Under the pieces are notes generated by a model. That model worked only from the letters and a program-made list of their open reading frames with translations, was not told where the DNA came from and ran no database searches. This document shows, piece after piece, positions 8,336 to 16,182 of a DNA stretch of 36,658 bases. Each line of letters opens with the position of its first letter. The first letter of the stretch is position 1. Origin of the DNA: Allofournierella massiliensis (GTDB taxonomy: Bacteria > Bacillota > Clostridia > Oscillospirales > Ruminococcaceae); contig NZ_SLUM01000033.1 in NCBI RefSeq assembly GCF_004345265.1, positions 1 through 36,658 of the forward strand, given 5' to 3'. The position numbers and the translations under genes were made by a program.

Positions 8336-10168
8336 ATGTGTGGAATTGTTGGCTTTACCGGCATGCGCGCCGGGCGTGAAGCGATTTTGAAAGCAATGAC
8401 GGATGCCATTGCCCACCGCGGGCCGGACGGCGAGGGCAGCTATTTCGGCAGCGGGGTGGCGCTGGGCCACCGGCGGCTGTCCATCATCGACCTTGCGGGC
8501 GGCGCCCAGCCCATGTTCAACGAGAATAAAAATCTGGCCGTGGTATTCAACGGCGAGATTTACAATTTCATGGAGCTGCGTGCCCAGCTGGTGGAAGCAG
8601 GTCACACCTTCTCCACCGACCATTCAGACACCGAGGTTCTGCTCCACGGCTACGAGGAGTGGGGAGAGGGCATGCTGGCGAAGCTGCGGGGTATGTTCGC
8701 CTTTGCCATTTGGAACGAGGCCGAGCAGACCCTGTTCTGTGCCCGTGACCACTTCGGCATCAAGCCCTTCTACTACTATCTCACCGATGAGGGCGAGCTG
8801 CTCTTCGGCAGCGAGATCAAGAGTTTTTTGGCCCATCCCGGCTTCAAAAAGGAGCTGAACCAGAGCCAGCTGGAGCTGTATCTCAGCTATCAGTATTCCC
8901 CGGGGGAGGACACCTTCTTCAAAGGCGTGAAAAAGCTGCTGCCCGCCCACAGTCTGCTGTGGAAGGCCGGTCAGGTGGATGTGAAGCGCTACTGGGAGCC
9001 CCGCTTTGAGCCGGAGGAAGGCAAGAGCCTTTCCGACTGGGAAAGCCGGGTGGAAGAGGTCATGCGCCAGAGCGTGGCCGCCCACAAGATCAGCGACGTG
9101 GAGGTGGGCTCCTTCCTGTCCTCCGGCGTGGACTCCAGCTACATGGCCTACCTTGCCCATGTGGACAAGACCTTCACCGTGGGCTTTGCCAACAAGCAGT
9201 ACGACGAAACCGACTACGCTGCCGAGTTCAGCAAATTCATGGGCGTGAAGAACTACGCTTACCGCATCGAGCCGGAGGAATACTGGGAGAATCTGCCCCG
9301 CATCCAGTACCACATGGACGAGCCTCTGGCGGATGCCGCCAGCGTGGCCCTCTATTTTGTGAACCGGGAAGCGGCCAAGCAGGTAAAGGTCTGCCTGTCC
9401 GGCGAGGGTGCGGACGAGTTCTTTGGCGGCTACAACATCTACAAGGAGCCTTTCACCGTCTCCTGGTACGACCATATCCCCCTGCCCATCCGGCGGGCCA
9501 TCGGCGCGGTGGCGGAACAGCTGCCCCCGGTGCACGGCGTGAATTTCCTGGTACGGCGCTCCCGCCCGCTGGAAGAGCGTTACATCGGCAACACCAACCT
9601 GATGGGCGAGCGGCGGAAAAAACAGCTGCTGAAACACTATACCGGCGGCAAAAAACCGACCGATCTTTCCAGACCGTATTTCAAAAAGACCGCCGGGCAG
9701 GACCCGGTGACCCGGATGCAATACACCGACCTGCACCTGTGGATGGTAGGCGATATTCTGCTGAAGGCGGACAAAATGAGCATGGCCAACAGCCTGGAGC
9801 TGCGGGTGCCCTTCCTGGACAAGGAGGTCTTTGAGGTGGCGCGCCACATCCCGGTGGAGTGCCGGGCGGACGCGGAGCACACCAAGATGGCTCTGCGCGG
9901 CGCGGCGGCCCGGAGCATTCCGGAAAAGACCGCCGACAAAAAGAAGCTGGGCTTCCCGGTGCCGGTGCGTGCCTGGCTGCGGGAGGAAAAATACGCGGCC
10001 ATCGTGCGGGAAAAATTCCAGAGCGAATCCGCCGAAAAGTTCTTCAACACCCGCGAGCTGACCAAAATGCTGGATCAGCACATGAGCGAAAAGCGGGACA
10101 ACTGGCGTCAGATCTGGTGCGTGTTCATGTTCCTGACCTGGTACGAGGAATATTTTGTGAAGCGCTGA
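8336..10168 (+). CDS. asnB: Asparagine synthase-type glutamine amidotransferase (second copy)
   Basis: A 610-residue paralogue of the product of 5050-6903, with the same order of sites: Cys2 (MCGIVGF), HRGPDGEG, FNGEIYN, PP-loop SSGVDSS near residue 264 and SGEGADEFFGGY. The two copies are collinear and share long identical stretches such as FNGEIYNFMELRAQL, so they come from one duplication. This copy is followed on the same strand by murE after 131 bp. A cell that keeps two AsnB-type enzymes around a peptide ligase and a Mur ligase may use at least one on a peptidoglycan precursor; this is inference. GAGGGAAAGG lies about 11 bases before the ATG. Confidence 0.93.
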   Translation: MCGIVGFTGMRAGREAILKAMTDAIAHRGPDGEGSYFGSGVALGHRRLSIIDLAGGAQPMFNENKNLAVVFNGEIYNFMELRAQLVEAGHTFSTDHSDTEVLLHGYEEWGEGMLAKLRGMFAFAIWNEAEQTLFCARDHFGIKPFYYYLTDEGELLFGSEIKSFLAHPGFKKELNQSQLELYLSYQYSPGEDTFFKGVKKLLPAHSLLWKAGQVDVKRYWEPRFEPEEGKSLSDWESRVEEVMRQSVAAHKISDVEVGSFLSSGVDSSYMAYLAHVDKTFTVGFANKQYDETDYAAEFSKFMGVKNYAYRIEPEEYWENLPRIQYHMDEPLADAASVALYFVNREAAKQVKVCLSGEGADEFFGGYNIYKEPFTVSWYDHIPLPIRRAIGAVAEQLPPVHGVNFLVRRSRPLEERYIGNTNLMGERRKKQLLKHYTGGKKPTDLSRPYFKKTAGQDPVTRMQYTDLHLWMVGDILLKADKMSMANSLELRVPFLDKEVFEVARHIPVECRADAEHTKMALRGAAARSIPEKTADKKKLGFPVPVRAWLREEKYAAIVREKFQSESAEKFFNTRELTKMLDQHMSEKRDNWRQIWCVFMFLTWYEEYFVKR

Positions 10169-10299
10169 GCACAGCATCGCCCCGGCAGCAGAATTGGCAA
10201 GGCCGCGCCGCCGGGCGCATACATAAAAGCAGGGGCCTGCCCGAACCGGGCGCGCTCGCTGCGCATCGATCCCAAATCAAGCAGAGGGGGCATTTGACC

Positions 10300-11778
10300 A
10301 TGAAATTACAAGAACTGCTCAATGGGCTGGACTACACACTGGTGCAGGGCAGCCTGGACACCGAGGTGGTGGATATTGCCTACGACTCCCGTAAGGTACA
10401 GCCCGGCTGGGCCTTCGTGTGCATTGTGGGCACCAACCGGGACAGCCACGACTATGCCATGGATGTGGCCGGTCAGGGCGCTTCGGTGCTGGTGATCGAG
10501 CACAAGCTGGACGAGGTGCCCCAGGGCGTGACGGTGGTGCAGGTGGAAAGCAGCCGCCGGGCGCTGGCGCTGCTGTCCTGCAATTATTTCGGCCGGCCTG
10601 CGGAAAAGCTGATCACCATCGGTGTGACCGGCACCAAGGGCAAGACCACCACCGCACACATGATCCATTCCGTGATGAACGCGGGCGGTCACAAGTGCGG
10701 CATTATCGGCACCAACGGTGTGGCCTATCCCGGCGTGAACCGGGCTCTGGTCAACACCACCCCGGAAAGCTACGAGCTGCAGAAGATGTTCAGCGAGATG
10801 CTGGCTGCCGGCTGCGACAGCGTGGTGATGGAGGTTTCCAGCCAGGGCCTGATGATGGACCGGGTCACCGGCATCCACTTCAAGGTGGGTGTATTCACCA
10901 ACCTGTATCCGGATCACATCGGCGGCCCCGGCGAGCACGCCAGTTTTGAGGAATACCGGGCCTGGAAGGGCCAGCTGTTCCGCCGGTGCGACGTGGGCGT
11001 GGTGAATGTGGACGACAAGAACTGCAGCACCCTGCTGGCGGGCCACACCTGTAAGCTGGTCACCTATGGCATGCACCGCGAGGCCGACTTCCGGGCCAGC
11101 GAGCTGCATCTGCTGCGGGAGGAGAACTTCCTGGGCATCCGGTTCCATGTGTCCGGCCGGGAGGATATGGATGTGAAGGTGAACATGCCCGGCGAGTTCA
11201 GCGTCTACAACAGCCTGGCCGCCATTGCGGTGGGCCGTGTGCTGGGCGTTCCCCACGACGCCATCCACGACGGACTGATGAACATCTCGGTCAAGGGCCG
11301 GGTGGAGCTGGTGCCGGTGAGCAAGGACTTCACCGTGCTGATCGATTTTGCCCACAACGAGGCCGGCGCCGAGAGCCTGCTCACCACCCTGCGGGCCTAC
11401 GAGCCCAAGCGGCTGGTGGTGCTGTTCGGCTGCGGCGGCGACCGCAGCCGTCTGCGCCGCTATGGCATGGGTGAGGTGGCCAGCCGCAAGGCGGATTTCC
11501 TGATTCTTACCGAGGACAACAACCGCTTTGAATCGGTGGATCAGATCATCAAGGACATCAAGATCGGCATTGCCCAGGGCAACCCGGACGTGCCCTATGT
11601 GGAGATTCCGGATCGATTGGACGCGCTGCACTACGCGCTGGATCACGCCCAGAAGGGCGACCTGATCGCGGTGATCGGTAAGGGCCATGAGACCTACCGG
11701 GACCGGATGGGCAAAAAGACTCCCTTCCTGGAGCGGGAGCTGATTCTGGAATACGCGGCCCAGATCGGGCTGAAATGA
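10300..11778 (+). CDS. murE: MurE-type UDP-MurNAc-tripeptide ligase, divergent
   Basis: A 492-residue Mur ligase that would add the third amino acid to UDP-MurNAc-L-Ala-D-Glu in the cytoplasm. It has the uridine-nucleotide-binding N-domain (AYDSRKVQPGWAFV), the ATP loop GVTGTKGKTTT (from residue 108), the TTPES substrate loop, the central-domain lysine in AWKGQLF and the C-domain GCGGDRSR and GKGHETY motifs. The amino-acid-selecting motif reads DNNR (residues 406-409) instead of DNPR, typical of meso-DAP enzymes; the arginine that contacts DAP is kept, while lysine enzymes have DNPA-like motifs. The central motif is also unusual (NLYPDHIGGPGEH where NLSRDHLDYHG is usual). I start at ATG 10300, 9 bases after AGAGGGGG; the frame is open further upstream without a ribosome site. 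A DAP enzyme is most likely; a secondary MurE paralogue with another substrate is possible. Confidence 0.87.
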   Translation: MKLQELLNGLDYTLVQGSLDTEVVDIAYDSRKVQPGWAFVCIVGTNRDSHDYAMDVAGQGASVLVIEHKLDEVPQGVTVVQVESSRRALALLSCNYFGRPAEKLITIGVTGTKGKTTTAHMIHSVMNAGGHKCGIIGTNGVAYPGVNRALVNTTPESYELQKMFSEMLAAGCDSVVMEVSSQGLMMDRVTGIHFKVGVFTNLYPDHIGGPGEHASFEEYRAWKGQLFRRCDVGVVNVDDKNCSTLLAGHTCKLVTYGMHREADFRASELHLLREENFLGIRFHVSGREDMDVKVNMPGEFSVYNSLAAIAVGRVLGVPHDAIHDGLMNISVKGRVELVPVSKDFTVLIDFAHNEAGAESLLTTLRAYEPKRLVVLFGCGGDRSRLRRYGMGEVASRKADFLILTEDNNRFESVDQIIKDIKIGIAQGNPDVPYVEIPDRLDALHYALDHAQKGDLIAVIGKGHETYRDRMGKKTPFLERELILEYAAQIGLK

Positions 11779-11804
11779 CCCCTGCCGCCCGGATGGGCGG
11801 CCAC

Positions 11805-11839
11805 GCCGGGGCGGCTTTGCCAACAAAAGCAGCCCCGGC
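11805..11839 (+). other. Intergenic GC-rich hairpin without U-tract
   Basis: GCCGGGGC (11805-11812) pairs with GCCCCGGC (11832-11839), with a further GCTTT/AAAGC pairing inside the loop. No T-run follows, so it is not a standard terminator. It lies between murE and hscC and might modulate read-through or mRNA stability. Confidence 0.4.
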
Positions 11840-11871
11840 CATTCTATCGAAAGAAGGCAGTGAAACGACCT

Positions 11872-13629
11872 ATGGCCATTCTTGGCATTGACCTTGGAAC
11901 CACCAACAGTCTGGCCGCCGTCTGGAAGGACGGCCGCAGCCAGCTGATCCCCAACGCCTACGGCGAGACTTTGACCCCCAGCGCGGTGAGCATCGATGAG
12001 GATGGCACTGTGCTGGTGGGTGCGCCCGCTCGGGAGCGGCTGGTCAGCCACCCGGAGCGCAGCGCCACCGCGTTCAAGCGCAGCATGGGCACCGACCGGG
12101 TGTTCACCCTGGCCGGGCGGGAATACAGCCCGGAGGAGCTTTCCGCGCTGGTGCTGCGTCAGCTCAAGCAGGACGCCGAGGCCTTTCTGGGCGAGCCGGT
12201 CACCGAAGCGGTGGTCAGCGTGCCCGCCTACTTCAACCATGCCCAGCGGGCCGCCACCAAGCGGGCGGGCCAGCTGGCCGGCCTGACGGTGGACCGGCTC
12301 ATCAACGAGCCCAGCGCCGCCGCCCTGGCCTGCTACGACCCGGAAAAGGGCGACGCGGCCTTTCTGGTCTATGACTTCGGTGGCGGTACGCTGGATGTTT
12401 CGGTGGTGGACTGCTTTGAAAACGTGGTGAATATTCTGGCCGTCAGCGGCGACAACGCCCTGGGCGGCAACGATTTCGACGCGGCCATCGCCCACATGTA
12501 CTGCCAGAAAAACGGCATCGACTATCAGGCGCTGCAGCCCCGCCAGCGGGCAATTCTGCTGCGGCAGGCCGAGCAGTGCAAGCAGACCCTGACCCAGGCC
12601 CCCGTGGCCATGATGGTGCTGGAGCTGGATGGGCTGAAGGGCTCCATGGCTCTCACCGGCCAGATGCTGATTCAGCAGGCGCAGACCCTGTTCAGCCGCA
12701 TGCGCACCCCGCTTTTGCGTGCGCTGAAGGACAGCGGCCTTTCCCCCAGTGAGCTGCAGGCGGTGGTGCCGGTGGGCGGCAGCTGCAAAATGCCGGTGGT
12801 GCGCCAGTACTTAAACCACCTGCTGGGCCAGAAGCTGGCCAATCCCGGCAGCCCGGACACTGTGGTTGCTCTGGGCGCGGGCATGTACGCCGCCATGAAG
12901 GAGCGCCGCACCGAGGTGAAGGAGCTGGTTCTCACCGATATCTGCCCCTTTACCCTGGGCGTGGGTGTGTACAACCCGGCGGATGAGGACAACCTGCTTA
13001 TGAGCCCCATTATCGAGCGCAACAGCGCCCTGCCCACCAGCAAGGTGGAGCGGTACTACACCACAAGCGAGGGTCAGACCCGGCTGCGCATTCAGGTGTT
13101 TCAGGGCGAGGAGATGTACTGTCGTGAGAACCAGAAGCTGGGCGAGCTGGATCTTCCAGTGCCTGCCGCCCCGGCGGGCAAGGAGGGTGCGGATGTGCGC
13201 TTTACCTACGACATCAACGGCATTCTGGAGGTGGAGGCCACCAGCCTGACCACCGGCCGCACCATCAGCACCGTGCTGGTGGGGCAGGGCAGCGGCCTGA
13301 CCGAGGAGCAGGCCCGCCGCCGTTTGAAGGAGCTGGAGGGGCTGAAAATCCATCCCCGCGATCAGCAGGAGAACCGTCTGCTGCTGGCCAAGGGCGAGCG
13401 CCTGTGGCAGGAGGCTCTGGGCGAAGAGCGCCAGATCATCGGCCAGGCGGTGCAGCTGTTCGGCGAGGCACTGGCCAGCCAGGAGAACGGGCGTATCCTG
13501 CGGGCCCGTGCCCGCATTAAGGACCTGCTGGACCGGCTGGAGGCCGGCCTCTCGCTGGAAGGGCTGGATTTTTCCGGCTTTGACGATCCGGACGATGAAC
13601 CGGACGAGGATGAGGACGAAACGCTATGA
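11872..13629 (+). CDS. hscC: HscC-type Hsp70 chaperone
   Basis: A 585-residue DnaK-family ATPase. The start MAILGIDLGTTNSLAAVWK and the following LIPNAYGETLTPSAVSIDEDG match HscC rather than housekeeping DnaK. The nucleotide-binding domain (phosphate loops GIDLGTTNS and YDFGGGTLDVSVVD) fills about residues 1-370, a substrate-binding beta domain follows, and the helical lid is short and ends in an acidic tail rich in D and E. In E. coli HscC works with J proteins DjlB/DjlC. Here the stop codon overlaps the start of a J-like gene (ATGA at 13626-13629), which fits. I chose ATG 11872; an in-frame GTG at 11860 is only 2 bases past AAGAAGG. Confidence 0.92.
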   Translation: MAILGIDLGTTNSLAAVWKDGRSQLIPNAYGETLTPSAVSIDEDGTVLVGAPARERLVSHPERSATAFKRSMGTDRVFTLAGREYSPEELSALVLRQLKQDAEAFLGEPVTEAVVSVPAYFNHAQRAATKRAGQLAGLTVDRLINEPSAAALACYDPEKGDAAFLVYDFGGGTLDVSVVDCFENVVNILAVSGDNALGGNDFDAAIAHMYCQKNGIDYQALQPRQRAILLRQAEQCKQTLTQAPVAMMVLELDGLKGSMALTGQMLIQQAQTLFSRMRTPLLRALKDSGLSPSELQAVVPVGGSCKMPVVRQYLNHLLGQKLANPGSPDTVVALGAGMYAAMKERRTEVKELVLTDICPFTLGVGVYNPADEDNLLMSPIIERNSALPTSKVERYYTTSEGQTRLRIQVFQGEEMYCRENQKLGELDLPVPAAPAGKEGADVRFTYDINGILEVEATSLTTGRTISTVLVGQGSGLTEEQARRRLKELEGLKIHPRDQQENRLLLAKGERLWQEALGEERQIIGQAVQLFGEALASQENGRILRARARIKDLLDRLEAGLSLEGLDFSGFDDPDDEPDEDEDETL

Positions 13630-14597
13630 GCATCTGGGAGGTTTTGGGCATTGCGCCCACCACCGATAAGGCAGCCATCCGGCACGCCTATGCGCAGAAA
13701 ACACGCACCTGTCACCCGGAGGAGGATCCGGAGGGCTTTGATGCCCTGCATAAGGCCTTCACCGCCGCCATGCGCGCCGCCCGTCAGGGCGTGAATATGG
13801 CGGTAATGGAGCCGGAAAGTGCCCCGGTGCCCGCCGCCCCCGCCGCTGCAAAGGCAGACAGCGCCGAGGCCCGCCGTGCCGCTGCAAAGGCGGCCCGTGC
13901 CGCCCGCCGCGCCGCCGAACAGCAGGCGGTGGAGCAGTATGCCAGTCGGGCCCAGCGCCGGGCGGGCAGAATCATCCAGTTGGGGCAGGGCGAGCAGGAG
14001 GAGGGCCAGCAGTTTGACTTCGCGGCGGTGGACGCCGCCCCGGCACAGCCTGCGCCAAAGCAGAAAAACGAACCCGATCGTCCGCTTACCCATGAGGAGC
14101 TGGCCTGGCGCAACGGCCCGGCCCCCGTGCCGGAGCAGGCACAGCAGGAAAACGGGAAACAGGAGCGAAAGCCGATTTACCAGCAGCCGAAGCCGGAGGA
14201 AAATCCGGCCCGGCAGGCAGTTGCCGCAACGCGGCCCAAAAATGGATGGCGGATTGCCACGCTGCTTCTGACAGTCGGCCTTCTGGCTCAGCTTGTACGG
14301 GGCAGCTTTATCTGGGCCACCCTGCTGCTGATCGCCCTTTGCTGGTGCAGTATGCAGGGGGTGAACATCGACTGGAACCAGCCCCGGCCCAGCCGGCGGA
14401 TCATGGGCCTGTGGGGCGTGGGTCTGGTACTCATCCCGGTGCTCTGGTTCTTTGTGATGGCTGTTACCTGGGGGCTGCACGGTGCGCAGGATGCTGCACT
14501 GGATTATGCAGTGGGTGCTGTTTTCTTGAGCATTCTGGCAGCGCCGTTCGGAATTTGCTCCACACTGGTGGCACGGCAGCGTGCCCGCAATCGCTAA
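13626..14597 (+). CDS. J-domain-like membrane protein, probable HscC co-chaperone
   Basis: A 323-residue protein with a short J-like domain at residues 3-45 (WEVLGI, RHAYAQKTRTCHPEEDPEGF), an alanine/arginine/glutamine-rich low-complexity linker (about 50-200) and three predicted membrane segments in the last third (TLLLTVGLLAQLV region, GLVLIPVLWFFVMAV, AVFLSILAAPFGI). The HPD triad essential for Hsp70 stimulation in classical J proteins reads HPE (residues 30-32), as part of the HPEEDPEGF pattern. The related DDPEGF pattern is known from DjlB/DjlC-type partners of HscC. Translation is coupled to hscC through a 4-base overlap. The topology suggests it recruits HscC to the membrane; the client is unknown. 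Confidence 0.82.
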   Translation: MSIWEVLGIAPTTDKAAIRHAYAQKTRTCHPEEDPEGFDALHKAFTAAMRAARQGVNMAVMEPESAPVPAAPAAAKADSAEARRAAAKAARAARRAAEQQAVEQYASRAQRRAGRIIQLGQGEQEEGQQFDFAAVDAAPAQPAPKQKNEPDRPLTHEELAWRNGPAPVPEQAQQENGKQERKPIYQQPKPEENPARQAVAATRPKNGWRIATLLLTVGLLAQLVRGSFIWATLLLIALCWCSMQGVNIDWNQPRPSRRIMGLWGVGLVLIPVLWFFVMAVTWGLHGAQDAALDYAVGAVFLSILAAPFGICSTLVARQRARNR

Positions 14598-14610
14598 AAA
14601 CACATGACTG

Positions 14611-14657
14611 CCCCTCTTCGGCTCATATAAATGAGCGAAGGGGGGCGATTTTTTTGC
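14611..14657 (+). terminator. Terminator-like hairpin carrying the ribosome site of the PBP gene
   Basis: CCCCTCTTC-G-GCTCAT (14611-14626) pairs with ATGAGC-GAAG-GGGGG (14631-14645), and a run of seven T follows (14650-14655). It looks like the terminator of the hscC/J operon. However, its 3' arm GAAGGGGGG is the only good Shine-Dalgarno sequence for the PBP reading frame, whose TTG start lies in the T-run at 14654. It could act as an attenuator or as a ribosome-site lock. Confidence 0.6.
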
Positions 14658-16057
14658 AAAAACAAACACCACAGGCCGCCCAGAACCGGGGAATGAGACT
14701 TCGCACCCGGCTGGCGGCCGGTTTTTTTGTGGCTGTGTGCTTTTCCACGCTGGTGGGGCGGCTCTGGTATCTGCAAATCCATGAATACGATTTTTATGCC
14801 CAGCGGGCGGCGGGCCAACAGCTGCGGGACAGTGTGGTTCCCGCGCCACGGGGGGATATTCTGGACGCAAACGGAACTCCGCTTGCGGTGTCTGCCAGCT
14901 GCTGGACCATCCGGGCAGTGCCCCGGGAGATGGCGGATGAGGATGTGGCCGAGGCATCCGCCGCACTGGCCCGGATTCTGGAGCTGGACGAAACGGATGT
15001 GCTGGAAAAACTGGGCCAGCGCAAAAGCAACGACGCGCTGCTCAAGCGCCGGGTGGATCAGGCCACCGCCGACGCGGTGCGTGAAGCCTGCCTGGAAAAC
15101 GACTGGCAGGGCATCCTCATTTTGCAGGATACCAGGCGCTGGTACCCGGAGGGGGATTTTGCCGCCAGCCTGCTGGGCTTCACCAACGTGGACAATCAGG
15201 GTGTGGCCGGGCTGGAGCTGGAATACAACAGCCTGCTCACCGGGCAGGACGGCCGGGTGCTCAGCGCAAAAAATGCCTGGGGTTACGACATGCCCACCGA
15301 TTACGATACCTACATTCAGCCGGTGCAGGGCAACAGCCTGCAGCTCACGGTGGATGTGAATGTCCAGCATTATCTGGAAAACTATCTCTCCACGGCGGTG
15401 AAGGAGCACAGCGTCACCGCCCGCGGGGTGGGCATTGTGATGGAGGTGGATACCGGCCGCATTCTGGCCATTGCCACCAAGCCGGACTACGACCCCAACG
15501 AACCCCGGGTGATTCAGGATGAAACCGTGCGCGCCCAGGTGGATGCCCTTACCGGCGAGGAGCGAACCCAGGCCCTCACCCTGGCTCAGCAGACCCAGTG
15601 GCGAAACAAGGCGGTGAGTGACCTTTACGAGCCCGGTTCGGTGTTCAAGCTCATCACCTGTGCCGCCGCGCTGGACGCAGGCGTGGCCACCACCAGCGAC
15701 AGCTTTTTCTGCGGTGAGTCCTACGGGGTGGCAGGGGTTCATTTTCACTGTGCCAACCACAAGCAGCATGGGGTGCAGAATCTGGCTCAGGCCCTGCAGA
15801 ACAGCTGCAACCAGAGCTTCATTCAGATTGGCCAGCGGTTGGGCAAGGAGGCCTTCTGCGATTATTTCGCCGCCTTCGGGTTGCAGGAGGCCACCGGCAT
15901 CGATCTGCCTGCCGAACCAAAGAAAAGCGAGTTTTACACCGCCGACCGGATGGGTCCGGCGGTTATTTTGGCAAAAAGACCGCATAGCTCCCCGATGCCC
16001 CGGCATAGAATGGCAGCAAAGGTCCGCTGCGGGCCGGAAAGAGGGAATGAACATTGA
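14654..16057 (+). CDS. Penicillin-binding protein transpeptidase, 5' part of a split gene (FtsI/SpoVD-like)
   Basis: Class B PBP truncated by the intervening element. A short cytoplasmic start is followed by one membrane segment (LAAGFFVAVCFSTLVGRLWY), the dimerisation region with APRGDILDANG, and the transpeptidase domain with SVFK (Ser329-Lys332) and SCN (384-386). The host sequence ends at codon 435 (CCG, 15956-15958). The last 32 codons (AVILAKRPHSS onwards) come from the element. The third catalytic motif, K(S/T)G, is missing here and lies 12.2 kb away at 28438, so this product cannot be an active transpeptidase. Start: TTG 14654 has a strong ribosome site; ATG 14693 lacks one. The stop TGA (16055-16057) overlaps the TTG of the next small ORF. 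Confidence 0.9.
   Translation: MQKQTPQAAQNRGMRLRTRLAAGFFVAVCFSTLVGRLWYLQIHEYDFYAQRAAGQQLRDSVVPAPRGDILDANGTPLAVSASCWTIRAVPREMADEDVAEASAALARILELDETDVLEKLGQRKSNDALLKRRVDQATADAVREACLENDWQGILILQDTRRWYPEGDFAASLLGFTNVDNQGVAGLELEYNSLLTGQDGRVLSAKNAWGYDMPTDYDTYIQPVQGNSLQLTVDVNVQHYLENYLSTAVKEHSVTARGVGIVMEVDTGRILAIATKPDYDPNEPRVIQDETVRAQVDALTGEERTQALTLAQQTQWRNKAVSDLYEPGSVFKLITCAAALDAGVATTSDSFFCGESYGVAGVHFHCANHKQHGVQNLAQALQNSCNQSFIQIGQRLGKEAFCDYFAAFGLQEATGIDLPAEPKKSEFYTADRMGPAVILAKRPHSSPMPRHRMAAKVRCGPERGNEH
15952..15959 (+). repeat. attL core, left junction of the element
   Basis: GGGTCCGG is shared with 28149-28156. Wider similarity of the two junctions follows the pattern CCGGnnGGGTCCGGnGG. The PBP frame reads GGT CCG at 15953-15958. 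The element arm to the right (CGGTTATTTTGGCAAAA) is an imperfect inverse of the element arm at the other end (TTTTAGCCAAATTC), as expected for the two arms of an attP site. Confidence 0.75.
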
Positions 16058-16182
16058 AGGGAACACCGCGGATAACGGTTGCTTTTGAAGAGGGAGGGCC
16101 GCCGCTGGAGGAGCTGCTGCGGCAGATTCTGGAACAGGACGCTGCTTTCTGGCAGGAGGACGGATGGAACGGGACGCAATGA
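16054..16182 (+). CDS. 42-residue ORF coupled to the recombinase
   Basis: A TTG-started ORF (GAGGG 8 bases upstream) encoding a short acidic protein with ITVAFEEGGPPLEELLRQIL and two tryptophans near its end. The TTG overlaps the stop of the truncated PBP (TTGA at 16054-16057), and its own TGA overlaps an ATG of the recombinase (ATGA at 16179-16182). The position, directly upstream of a large serine recombinase and in one translational chain with it, suggests an accessory role such as a directionality or control factor. I recognise no family; the function is inference. Confidence 0.6.
   Translation: MKGTPRITVAFEEGGPPLEELLRQILEQDAAFWQEDGWNGTQ

Noticed and set aside
10169-10299. Possible terminator or small gene between asnB (second copy) and murE
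   Set aside because: A GCCCG/CGGGC stem is present but has no T-run, and no short frame with a ribosome site is seen other than murE itself.
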